Source: Emydura subglobosa
Lineage: Eukaryota > Chordata > Testudines > Chelidae
Direction: 5' to 3'
NCBI GenBank assembly: GCA_007922225.1
Contig: ML679961.1
Location: 79,350,798 to 79,414,797 of the forward strand
Length of the DNA stretch: 64,000 bases
In this document: positions 24,375 to 34,075 of the stretch, one piece after another
Layout of the letters: every line of letters begins with the position of its first letter
Position numbering within the stretch: position 1 is the stretch's first letter
The notes under the pieces: generated by a model
Told to the model about the DNA's origin: nothing
What the model saw: only the letters and a program-made list of their open reading frames with translations
The model's database searches: none
Program-made: the position numbers and the translations under genes

Positions 24375-24930
24375 TGTAGAAACATAGGCATTACCATACT
24401 GGATCAGACCAGTGGTTCATCTGGTCCAGTATCCCATCTTCGGCAGTGTACCATCTGGCTGAGAGGAAAGGGATAAGTTATGGGATAACCTACTTTAGGG
24501 AAATTTTCTTTCTATCTCCCCTCCATGTTACATGTTGGCTTATGCTCTGAAACATGTAGGCTTATATACCCCCTAAACTCTTCCTCCCCCCAATTTTCAG
24601 TATTGTAGCTGAATATTCTTATTATCCATATAAACACCCAGTCTGTTTTGAATCTTCCTAAGCTCTTGACTTAAGTTGTATCTTATAACAATGAGTTCCT
24701 CAGGCTAAATGTGGGTTACATGAAAATGAAGCTCAGTTTTAAATTTGCTGTCTGTCAATTTCATACAATTCTTGTATTATGAGAGAGGGCAAATAACAGT
24801 GCCCAATCTTCCTTCTATACGCCATTCATTATTTTATATGTCTTCAGCATGTACCCTCTCATTCATTTCTTGTTTAATGTAATCAGTCTTATTCTTGCAC
24901 GAATATTTAGCCTAATCAGGGCAGAATGGA
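24375..24930 (-). repeat. CR1 LINE 3' end, minus strand
   Basis: Reading forward, the stretch begins GAAACATAGGCATTACCATACTGGATCAGACCAG, the reverse complement of a CR1 3' terminus, and continues into the CAGTGTACCATC and ATTATTTTATATGTCTTCAGC phrases of the CR1 tail and ORF2 end. The same subfamily is present at 48545 (minus) and 61566-62278 (plus). Only a 5'-truncated tail is present. Confidence 0.7.
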
Positions 24931-24977
24931 GTCATGTTGAAGCATGAAAGTAGAAACTACCTTAGGATCAATGGATG

Positions 24978-25151
24978 ATTCTTCTTCGAGTGCTTGCTCA
25001 CGTCCATTCCACTCTAGGTGTGTGCATGCCTCCGTGCATGGTTACCTGGAACTTTTTTCCCCTTAGCAGATCCCATAGGGCTGGCTCCGGCGCCCCCTGG
25101 AGCCTCGTGCACATGCTGAGGTGCTGCCGGCCCTACACGTACTACTCCCCT
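24978..25151 (+). repeat. DIRS-like element, left inverted terminal repeat
   Basis: The run from CTTCTTCGAGTGCTTGCTCA to CCGGCCCTACACG is matched in reverse complement by 29481-29688, with shared words such as GCATGCCTCC/GCACGCCTCC, GGTTACCTGGAACTTTTTT and CTTAGCAGATCCC. The outermost bases differ from the right end, as is usual for DIRS elements, and are instead complemented by 29332-29373. Confidence 0.8.
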
Positions 25152-25229
25152 TGTTTGGACTTGTTTGATATTCTAAGTTAGCTTTATTTAGTTAAGTAGT
25201 TGTTAAGTGGCAGAGAAGGGGCTGGTGTC

Positions 25230-27145
25230 ACAGGGGAAACCCACCTTGGGTCCCCCTGAATGGTGGTGGAGATCCCCGGTATGGGGAGGAAGATCTCCTG
25301 CCGGATGGTCTCCGAGGGTAGAGCAGAGCCACTCCCCCAGTAGTCGATCCAGGTCAGTGTTGTCGAGTTGACCTGCCCCAGCACGGTCCCTCTCGGCGCC
25401 GACGTCATTCCCTGGCACTGGAGCCGGTGCACGCTAGGAGGCGGCACCGATCAAGGTCTGCCAGGCGGCGCTCGGACAGCTCCCATTCCAAATCCCCAGC
25501 ACCGAGGAGTTCGCCTGTACCTAGACGGCGCAGAACCCGGTCACTGTCGGAGGACCCGACACCAATGAGTTCGTGGCACGGAACGTGGTCGTCGGAGTCT
25601 GGCTTGGCACCAAGGAGTTTGGGGCGGCGCCAAGCTCGGTCACCGAAGGGGTCTGCAGGGCCGCAAGGCAAGCGGCACCAGAAATCATCTGAGATGATAC
25701 ACTGGTACCTCTAGCTCTTTGGAGTGCACCCCCACTCATCGGCACCGCTTGCGGCGACGGAGGCAATCCTCATTGTCCTCCAGGTCGGAGGTGTTGAGAG
25801 AGTGGCCCACGGCACGGAAGGGTGCCTGGGACCGAGGATGAACAAGACACCGCCAGTCCAGGGCCTCTGACTATGATCATGGCTCGGGGTCTCCCAGGGG
25901 GGACAGTCATCAGGCGAGCTGACACCCCCACAAAGCGTCATAGCCTGTGGCACAGTCAACCCTGGGTTGGCCCCAGGGACAATGGCTGCAACAATGGCCT
26001 TATTGGGCCTCTTGGGGTATTCAGGTGGGGCCGGGGTCCCATTCTGTCATCAGGGGTGCAGTCTGTGCCTCTGGCACAGGAGAAGGCCCATAGGCAGCAC
26101 TCCTCGGACGAGGAGTCGGACCCCCTGGAGGGAACCTCAGCGGGTACAACCCTTCGCTGGGGGAGTGCACCCGCAGGCTGCACCTCTGCAGTCCTCTTCC
26201 TCCTCACCTGATGAGGCAGTCTCCTGGGACCAATCAGCGCCACTGGAGGATTTCAGGGTGCACTAGGAGCTGCTTAAGAGGGTGGCCTCCAGCTTGGGGC
26301 TGGGGGTGAAGGAATTAAAAGATAGCCTCTTTAATGTGCTGTCAGCGGCTGTCCCTGTGCGAGTGGCCCTCCCAGTCCATGAAGGGTCCTTAAGATTGTA
26401 AAGGCCCTGTGGCAAACCCCCTCCTCTGTTGCCCCAACGTCAAAGGTGGCCAAGAAGAAATATTATGTCCTGGCCAAGGGGTTTGAGTATTTATTTAAAC
26501 ACCCCTCCCTGGGAACCCTGGTAGTAGACGTGGCTAACCAGCGAGACAGACAAGGTTAGCCGGGTCAACTCCTAAGAACAAGAACAGTAAGAAGCTGGAC
26601 TTGTTTGGGAGAAAGATTTATTCCACGGCAAGTCTGCAGTTCAGGATTGCCAACCATCAGGCCCTCCTGGGCAGATATAATTTCAACCTGTGGGACTCCC
26701 TCAGGCGGTTGGCTGAGGCCCTGCCGCAGGACCAAGCTGCAGACTTTAGCGCTATTGTGGAGGAAGGAACCGTGGTAGCTAGGGCAGCGCTCCAGACTTC
26801 CTGTGACGCTGCTGACTCGGCGGGCAGGGCCATAGCCTTCGTTATCTGTATGAGAAGGTGCTCATGGCTGCAGTCCTCGGGCCTGTCCCAGGAGGTGCAA
26901 CAGACCATTCAGGATCTCCCATTTGATGGTCGGCCCTATTCTCCAACCAAACCAGTATGAAGTTGCATGGTCTGAAGGACTCCAGGGCCACGCTTCGCTC
27001 CCTCGGCCTTTACATGCCCCAGTTTTCCAGGCGTCAGTCACGGCCCCAGGCGCAGCAGCAGCCAAGGCCTCCGTCCAGGCCTTTCCAACCCTATAGGAAT
27101 ACGGACAGGAATAGGGGGTTCAGAAAAAGAAATCTGCCCCCCTAG
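25230..27145 (+). pseudogene. DIRS-like gag remnant
   Basis: The region reads as a decayed gag in several frames. From 25427 a basic Ser/Arg-rich stretch (RRHRSRSARRRSDSSHSK) gives a likely nucleic-acid-binding N-terminal part. Acidic and Pro-rich stretches follow at 25820-26270. At 26270-26600 LLKRVASSLGLGVKELKDSL and FEYLFKHPSLGTLVVD-like words are visible. At 26601-26957 an open frame has LFGRKIYSTASLQFRIANHQ and DLPFDG, the C-terminal gag domain typical of vertebrate DIRS elements. The reading then shifts frame at about 26940-26957 to LHGLKDSRATLRSLGL and an RPQAQQQPRPPSRPFQP tail. At least three frame breaks are seen. The start codon is not resolvable. Confidence 0.65.
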
Positions 27146-27169
27146 CTCTTCTTCAGCTCCCCAACGGGC

Positions 27170-28340
27170 CCCCCAGGAGGTCAGGCAACCAAAGGAGACA
27201 ATTTTGATGGTGCGCCTGAGGGTGGTGCCCCGACTGCTCTCCTGGATCCACCCCGCCCCGTCCTAAACAGGTTAAGGCTCTTCTATCCCGAATGGACAAA
27301 AATCACTTCGGACCGTTGGGTTCTTGGGATAGTCTCGGGGGGCTATGCCCTACAGTTTACATCTACCCCCCCCCAAACAACCCTCCCTCTCCGTCCCTCT
27401 TCAAGGACCCCTCTCACGAGCAACTCCTCTTACAGGAGGTGGACACTCTCCTCAACCTGGAAGTGGTGGAAATGGTCCCTCAAGGCAGAAGGGGGAGGGG
27501 TTCTATTTGAGGTACTTCCTCATCCCCAGGGCGAAAGCAGGTCTGAGACCCATGTTAGACCTGCGTCGTCTAAACACATATGTCAAATGACTCAGGTTTT
27601 GCATGGTCTCCCTAGCCTCCATAATCCCTTCTCTGGCTCCAGGAGACTGGTATGCCACCCTTGGTCCCAAGGACGCATACTTTCATGTGTCTATCCTCCC
27701 CAGCCACAGGCGTTTTCTCCATTTCACTGTGACTGGCTCCCAATACCAGTTTACAGCCCTGCCCTTTGGCCTATCTTTGGCTCCAAGGGTGTTTACCAAG
27801 TGCATGGCGGTAGTGGCTGCCCACCTGAGATGAAAGGGTGTGCACATTTTTCCTTACCTAGACAACTGGCTGATCAGGGGCAGGTCCAGGTCCCAAGTGC
27901 AGGAAAGCATGACCCTCACTTGCTCCACATGTAGGAGGCTGTGACTGCTCATAAACGAGCAGAAGTCCACACTAACCCCAGTGCAACGAATAGAGTTCAT
28001 TGGGCTACCCTGGACGCTTCCCAGCCCAGAGCCTTCCTGCCTCAGCCACGTTTCGAGGCAGTGGTCTCTATCCTCTCCCGATGTCCCACGACAACAGCCA
28101 GGCACTGCCTACAGCTGTTAGGACACATGGCAGCCTGCACGTACGTAGTGAGACTAGCTCGCCTGAGGCTCAGACCGCTTCAGACATGGTTTGGCCTCGG
28201 TATGTGTTCTGAGCAGACACCCGTTGGACTGGGTGGTTACAGTTCCCTCACCCGTCCTAGCCTCCCTAAAATGGTGGCGGACTCCCAGGGCAGTGATGAA
28301 GGGCATTCTGCTCAGGGAGCTGGTTCCGTCGGTCACCCTA
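27170..28340 (+). pseudogene. DIRS-like reverse transcriptase, inactive
   Basis: RT copies the element's RNA into DNA. Fingers: HEQLLLQEVDTLLNLEVVEMV (27412 onward), then a frameshift near 27495 to YFLIPRAKAGLRPMLDLRRLN (about 27508-27575). Palm: DWYATLGPKDAYFHVSIL, with the first catalytic Asp codon at 27672-27674, then FTALPFGLSLAPRVFTK. After a stop (TGA, 27831-27833) the reading goes on as GVHIFPYLDNWLIRG: the second motif, normally a Tyr-x-Asp-Asp-type box, has Asn at codon 27864-27866. A further TGA lies at 27588-27590. The thumb/connection reads LQLLGHMAACTYVVRLARLRLRPLQTWF (about 28116-28199). Clear DIRS RT affinity. Function is excluded by the stops and the D-to-N change. Confidence 0.8.
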
Positions 28341-28390
28341 ATTTTGGGCTAAGTGGAGACGGTTTGTCTGTTGGGTGGAGTCCCAGTGTA
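28341..28390 (+). other. Deletion junction: RNase H missing
   Basis: The RT-side reading ends near GILLRELVPSVTLIL-like residues (about 28300-28345) and the tyrosine recombinase side begins directly after at PIQAILEYLLQLKLQ (from about 28408). The RNase H domain normally between them in DIRS elements is absent. The exact junction base cannot be fixed by eye. Confidence 0.55.
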
Positions 28391-29297
28391 TTTCGCCCAC
28401 CCTCTCGCCTATACAGGCGATCCTGGAGTACCTGCTCCAACTAAAGCTCCAGGGTCTGGTGCTGGCCTCGCTGAAGGTTCACCTGGCGGCCATTTCGGCC
28501 TTCCATCAGCCGCTAGAGGGGAGATCGCTGTTCTCCCATCCCATGTCAGTGAGTTTCCTCAAGGGGGCGGAGAGGCTTTATCCGCAGGTCCGTGACTCGG
28601 TGCCTCCCTGGGATCTCAACCTGGTCCTCTTGAGACTCACGGGGCCCCCCTTTGAACCCATGGCCTCATGCCCTCTGCTCATGCTTTCATGGAAGGTAGC
28701 CTTCCTGGTGGCCATTACCTCAGCTAGGCGGGTCTCCGAGATTAGGGCCTTGACCTCAGAGCCCCCTTATACAGTATTCTATAAGGATAAGGTGCAGTTG
28801 AGGCTGCATCCAGTCTTCCTGCCCAAGGTGGTTTCCCAATTTCATTGTAATCAAGATATTTTTCTCCCCGTATTTTTTCCCAAACCACATGGTTCAGAGG
28901 AGGGAAGGAGATGGCATTCGCTGGACGTGAGACGATCTCGGCCTTCTACATCAAGCGTACAAAACCGTTCCGGAAATCGACGCAGCTCTTCATCACAGTG
29001 GCCGACCGGATGAAAGGCTCACCTGTCTCCACCCAGCGCATCTCCTCGTGGATTACATCATGCATTAAATTCTGCTACGAGCAGGCGAGGGTGTTGCTTC
29101 CGGGAACCATCACAGCGCACCCAACCAGAGTTCAAGCCTCGTCTACAGCCTTCCTGGAGAGAGTGCCCCTTCAGGACATCTGCAAAGCCTCCACCTGATT
29201 GTCGGTGCGTACCTTCACATCCCACTACGCCATCGTCCATCAGGCGAGAGAGGACGCGGGATTCGGCAGAGCGGTGCTGAGGGCAGCTCACCGGTAA
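28391..29297 (+). pseudogene. DIRS-like tyrosine recombinase
   Basis: This enzyme joins the circular DNA copy to the target by a Tyr-linked strand exchange. Frame from 28375: ILEYLLQLKLQGLVLASLKVHLAAISAFH (core-binding domain), then FLVAITSARRVSEIRALT, with the first catalytic Arg in SARR (about 28728), and WHSLDVRR at 28910-28933. A frameshift at about 28934 moves the reading to AFYIKRTKPFRKSTQLFI and AHPTRVQASS (His-x-x-Arg box retained). A stop (TGA, 29196-29198) falls where a Trp codon is expected. The nucleophile candidate is the Tyr at 29226-29228 (TSHYAI). All four catalytic residue classes are visible, but the gene has one frameshift and one stop and so cannot make the enzyme. Confidence 0.8.
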
Positions 29298-29331
29298 CTC
29301 CGACCCACCTCCAAAGGTATTGCTTGTTAGT

Positions 29332-29432
29332 CACCTATAGTGGAATGGACATGAGCAAGCAATCGAAGAGGAAAACAAGGTTACTTACCAGTAACTGATG
29401 TTCTTTGAGATGTGTTGCTCATGTCCATTCCA
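29332..29432. repeat. DIRS internal complementary region
   Basis: The first part (29332-29373) is the reverse complement of the left terminal edge (CACCTATAGTGGAATGGACATGAGC ... TCGAAGAGGAAA against 24978-25020). The second part (29376-29432) is the reverse complement of the right terminal edge 29616-29688 (ACAAGGTTACTTACCAGTAACTGATG). The two edges thus sit joined, as expected when the region templates circle formation. Confidence 0.8.
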
Positions 29433-29480
29433 TAACCCACCCCCCAGCACCGCTGCCGGAGTTGGCAGAAAGAAGGAACT

Positions 29481-29688
29481 GAGGAGGTGTAGGGCCGGCA
29501 GCGCCTCATATACCACGGCATGTGTGCGGGTCTCCAGGGGGCGCTGGAGCCGGCCCTACGGGATCTGCTAAGGAGAAAAAAGTTCCAGGTAACCGTGCAA
29601 GGAGGCGTGCATACACCTAGAATGGAATGGACATGAGCAACACATCTCAAAGAACATCAGTTACTGGCAAGTAACCTTATTTTTCTTC
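29481..29688 (-). repeat. DIRS-like element, right inverted terminal repeat
   Basis: Reverse complement of the left terminal repeat, extended at the outer edge by AACATCAGTTACTGGCAAGTAACCTTATTTTTCTTC, which is not in the left repeat but is complemented in the internal region. Confidence 0.8.
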
Positions 29689-29739
29689 AGCTGCTGGGAC
29701 TACAGGGTTAAATAGCATTCTTTTAGTAAAGCAGTGGTT

Positions 29740-30085
29740 TGCAACTAGAGCTGTCCAGAGGATGACATTTCTGTTTTGCAGCAACTTTCATTGTTTTGAA
29801 ACTTATTTGAATGAGAATAAACCTTTTTGAACATCTTCAGGAAAACAGAATTATGTTGAAATGTCTGTTTTTTAGATCAGACTCTGATCTCTTCCATTGA
29901 GGATGAGGTGGGTGTAGCCCGACTGGAGAAACTGGCCTGAGGTGTAGGAAACCCAGGTCCAAGCTCTGATTCAGAGGAGAGATTTTTATTTTAGATCACT
30001 CTGAATCGGGCAGAGCAGGGACTTGAAACTTGATGTCCCGCATCCCAGGCCAGTACCCTAGCCATCAGGCTATTGTGTGAGAAAT
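29740..30085. repeat. Two old dispersed repeat fragments
   Basis: The first (29743-29880), AGAGCTGTCCAGAGG then AAACTTATTTGAATGAG, shares the opening style of the 1088 element. The second (29935-30080) has CAGGTCCAAGCTCTGATTCAGAGG, CTTGAAACTTGATGTCCCGCATCCCAGGCC and AGTACCCTAGCCATCAGGCTATTG, which suggests a tRNA-like head in reverse orientation. Neither family is identified. Confidence 0.4.
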
Positions 30086-30480
30086 ATAGAGTCATAGAAA
30101 TGTAGGGCTGGAAGGGATCTCGAGAGGTCATGTAGTCCAGCCACTGCACTGAGATAGGGCTAAATATACTTACACCATCCCTGAGAGGTGTTTGTCTAAC
30201 CTGTCTTTAAAAACCTCCCTAGGTAATCTGTTCCAGTAGTTAACGATCCTAAAGTTAGAAAGGTGTGTGTTCCCTAGTATCTCGCCTAAATCTCCCTTGC
30301 TTTAGAATAAGCTCATTACTTTGTCTCCTACCAGTGGACATGGAGAATGACTGATCACTGTCCTCATTTATAACAGCTATTGACATATTTGAAGACTGTT
30401 ATCAGGTCCCCCATCAGGCTTCTGTTCTCAAGACTAAACATACACAATTTTTAATGTTTCCTCATAGATCAGAATTTTTA
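30086..30480 (-). repeat. CR1 LINE 3' end, minus strand
   Basis: Starts TAGAGTCATAGAAATGTAGGGCTGGAAGGGATCTCGAGAGGTCATGTAGTCCAG in reverse orientation, then AACCTGTCTTTAAAAACCTCC, GTCTCCTACCAGTGGACA and ATATTTGAAGACTGTTATCAGGTCCCC. This is the CR1 3' untranslated region and ORF2 end, 5'-truncated as usual. Confidence 0.75.
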
Positions 30481-31536
30481 AACTTTTTCTCATTTTTGAA
30501 GTTTTCCATTGGACTCTTCCACTCCCTTTCCCTGTCCCTCTCCTCCTTGCAAAATTAAAATGTTCAGCTCTGTTTACAACTTGTTTTATACCATGAGCTC
30601 ATGTTACAATAAAAAATGTTTCAGGACTCCTATCCCATCATTTTGGGATTCCATGCCCATCTAAACATCAAGGAAGGGACAACAGTTGCTGCCCACCCCC
30701 ACCTGCTTGTGTCACCCTTATGTGTTGCAACTATCAGGCTCAGAAACCATCTGCTAAAAAATACAAATGATCCGTACTTTTTTGTGCAGTAACTGCATCT
30801 TTGCTAACATAAGTAAGATCACATGGAAAAAATACTACTGCCTTTTAAAAAAAACTAAGTAAATCCAATATTTTGTGACTCAAAAAGACTCTTGCTCAGT
30901 TATGCCATAAATCAAACACCACTAGGCCAGTGTTTCTTAGTCTTTTAGTAGTCCCCTGGTGGTTTACGTTTTTGTTTCATCTTGGATTTATAATAAGCTT
31001 TTAAACTTTAGCATCTTGAGCATAGTACAAAATGACATTTAGTTCTTTTTTGGTGTCATCTTTTTCTTAAAAATCTTTTTTTGTTTGTTTTTGTTTTTGT
31101 TTTTTGATGAGTTAAATGCCTTCAGGATCACAATTTTATTATGATTTAGTTAAAAACTTTGAAACACATTTTGTCTTGGCGCTAATACCTGATGTATGGC
31201 TAGACATTTGCTACCTTTTTGACAGATTGATGCATGTTTCATATAACCTTTAGGCTGACAGCTTGGAAGTCTAATGAGACTGAATTATTCAGAAGCCAGT
31301 TAAGATTAGTTTGATGGTAGTGATAGTATGTCCTTTCTTATTGATCTGCCAGTGTATTTTCTGCAGTTTTGATCTTCCAAAATAAGACAGATGAAATATT
31401 AAACAATTCCTACATAGGCTTTTTCTAGTGACAAAATGCATTGTGGGTCGGTGATGTTAATTGCCTTCTTGTGCAGGTATTTCCTAAATTTCTGTGTTCT
31501 TTACTGGAACTTAACTCATTTGCTAAGAAGACCTAG
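30481..31536. other. Intergenic, no gene seen
   Basis: AT-rich, with a TTTG/TTTTTG-rich stretch near 31075-31105. No recognisable gene. Confidence 0.55.
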
Positions 31537-31576
31537 GCTTGGTCTACACTTACCCCGGCGATTCAGCGGCAGTTGA
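31537..31576 (+). mobile_element. MITE 5' end, cut by assembly gap
   Basis: AGGCTTGGTCTACACTTACCCCGGCGATTCAGCGGCA is the terminal sequence of a MITE family. The motif GGTCTA(C/T)(A/G)CTA is also at the left of the element at 39792. The rest is lost in the gap. Confidence 0.5.
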
Positions 31577-31586
31577 NNNNNNNNNN
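31577..31586. other. Assembly gap, 10 N
   Basis: Ten undetermined bases. The true gap length may differ. The gap lies just inside a repeat end, a common cause of assembly breaks. Confidence 0.98.
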
Positions 31587-33519
31587 GCCTACTCAGCTAG
31601 TCCATTCCCTGCTCCTTTCTGCAGTTAGCAGCTTTACAACCTGTAGCATAAAGGGCAAATAGCAACCTGAGTCTTGTTAGTAGCACACTGTGAGCTTTGG
31701 CTGCTGGAAGGGAAGTGCTGTATCTTCTCCCAAAGCATGGAGATGCCAGCATGGCCTCAGGACTGACCCAGTGACAATTCAAGGAACAAATTGCATAACA
31801 ATTTTCTGATTTTAAACAAAGGAGAAAATTCGCTCCCACCCCCTCACCTCTAGTTGTAAGTAAAATGAATTAATCAGCTATTGCAGTGGCTAGTGATAGA
31901 GCATGTCTGACACCATCTTCTATCCTTACACAACAAGATCTGTTACTTTCAGGCAATTACCAGCTCCTCTTTCAGATCAGATAGACTGCTTATTGAGTTT
32001 CCCACTGTGAAATTACAGTTTTAAGGAACCGATTACTCGATACAAGAGGCCTGGATGATAACATGGAATTTATATCAGTTGAAGGCAGTGAGAGAAGTGG
32101 CTGTGTGTTTTGGTTGTTTTAAAACATAGTGACTGCACCACTGTAACTGCAATTAATTTCACTTCACTGCCTGGAAGAAAAATCCAAGACAGTTCTCATA
32201 CAAATTAGTGACAGTGAGAGCTGCAAAACTAATAGATTTTTGAACAAGGAAAATATTACAAGGCGGCCCAGCCATTAATTTAAAATATGCTTTCAAACCC
32301 TCAATGAAGGACAATAGTAAAACTGAGTGTTACAAAGAGAATTTTTGATGCACCACCTGAAACATCCCAAAAGCTGGAGTCATTTGAAGAAATGTGGAGA
32401 AGATTTCAGCAATGTTGGGTAAAATCCTTGCATTCATCACATTTGCAAAAGATTGTTAAATGTTAGAGACTTAAAGAGGGGCTCATTCATATGCAGACAC
32501 TGTGCTCCCTGGATTAGCATTCCATTCTCAACACTTTAACTGCACTAGGATTTCTTTATGGTGGTGTTGCTTTTAGAAGGTAAGTGTCATTATTTTATAG
32601 CAGTTAGCAGGTATTTGTGCTAATTATATTTTCACAGATGCCTTCCCATTAGTTATATTTTATCCTTGTATTATTATCTAGTTCTGAAAATTAGAAGCAG
32701 TAGCTCTAGTTGAAAAGTCGCTTTGTGTTCTTGCACATCGTCCATATTATGCTTGTGTAAGTTACAAACAAGCTTATGCAAATGTTTTTCATACTGCCAT
32801 TACTCCTAAGGCTGAAGATTTAGTTAGGCTTTGGAAACTAGGCTTTGCTATTTTGTCTTCCACATACATGTGTACACTGGAATTGGCATTTTACATTATA
32901 TCTTATGTATTTGTGAACATAACTAAAAATGGACAAGATAGATAAAGTGATGTTTGGGTCTAATAAAAAATAAGTTCCAATTTTGGGCCAGAAGTCTCTG
33001 TATTCTAATTTTAAGATTAAGGTCTTGTATTATCCCCCTTGGTTCATATTTTTCACTGGAACCAGTAAGATTACAAATATCTATCTGTCTGCATGGATAG
33101 AGACACAGTCTTGGGAAAGGAGTGATAATACCACTAGATTCCCTGGAATAAATCAGTTGGAGCCAACTCATATTTTCTTTGTCAGCGGGAGTGCTGATTA
33201 GCAAAGCAAGCAGGATTTGGCCTCTGGTAGAAGAAACATATTATCCCACAAAAATACCCTGGTACTATGGGTAGGTTTAAAAACAAGGTGGTTGGATAAT
33301 TTCATCCCCAATAGTAACATTTATGCCCGTGATTTATGGTATGTGCATACAGCTTTGCAAGATTGTGGCCTAAATTTGTGCATGTGAGGCCAAGAGTAAT
33401 CAAATCTCATACTTTAGGGTGTAAATTGATTGTTACAGGGCTCATGAAAAATGCTCTTGCACATGGTACACTGCACAATTTTATAATTTTTCCATTTTTT
33501 TTGTGAAGCATTACTGTGG
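31587..33519. other. Intergenic, no gene seen
   Basis: Unassigned, AT-rich. Opposed open frames near 32923-33204 (93 codons minus, 72 plus) show no domain. Confidence 0.5.
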
Positions 33520-34075
33520 TGGCATGTCCTTGCCCCTCCCACCAAAGGGGCAGCCTTCAGCTTCCTCAGGGGCCAGAAGGCCCCTCCCCATCATGTAGGC
33601 TGCACACTCCTTAGCAGGAGATGGGGGTTAAAAGCCTAGTGGAGGTCCCAGAGTGGGGTGGGACAATAGAAGAGAGAGACTCACTCCCAGAGCCTGCCAG
33701 AAGGGACACAGCCCTACCAGGCCCAGGGGGCCTTAGGGCTGCTGACTGCTCTGCACTACTGAAGGGGCCTCAGGACTGCTTTATTGCCCTGTAAGACTGT
33801 TTGTTGAGCCCTGCCACGCCTAGAGAGGCTTCAGGGCCATCTTACTGCCCAGCGCTACTGTTTTTTGAGCCCTGCCACATCCAGAGAGGCTTCAGGACTG
33901 CCTCCTGGTCAGCCCAGGTGGGTTGCTGTGCCCCACCATGCCAGAGAAGCTCTCAGATTGTGGCGTGATAGGCAGCCAACGGCAATGCCCAACTCTTTGA
34001 GGCCTGCACAGTACGGGGGTTGCACCAACATCCCCCCCCACGACCCCTTTGGGGGAGCCCCGGGCAATGTCTATA
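33520..34075 (+). repeat. GC-rich probable solo LTR with internal repeats
   Basis: The block is sharply GC-richer than its flanks. A TTAAAAG TATA-like word occurs at about 33627. Downstream, related units of about 60-70 bases with GAGCCCTGCCACGCCTAGAGAGGCTTCAGGGC are repeated (33806 and 33867, with an earlier diverged copy near 33760). The LTR-like promoter plus internal repeats suggest a retrotransposon LTR. No partner LTR or internal domain lies next to it, so a solo LTR is inferred, not proved. Confidence 0.45.

Larger units (their letters stand above)
24978..29688 (+). mobile_element. DIRS-like tyrosine-recombinase retrotransposon
   Basis: This is a 4.7-kb element in DIRS order: inverted terminal repeats, gag region, reverse transcriptase, tyrosine recombinase, and an internal complementary region just before the right terminal repeat. 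DIRS elements integrate a circular DNA with a tyrosine recombinase instead of an integrase, and so leave no target duplication. None is seen here. It is far GC-richer than the surrounding DNA. Stops, frameshifts, a missing RNase H and an altered RT active site show that it cannot act alone. Part entries give details. Confidence 0.85.

Noticed and set aside
25427..26266. Many overlapping 80-130-codon frames in the DIRS gag region as separate genes
   Set aside because: GC-rich DNA lacks stops in all frames. Only the gag-like reading is supported.
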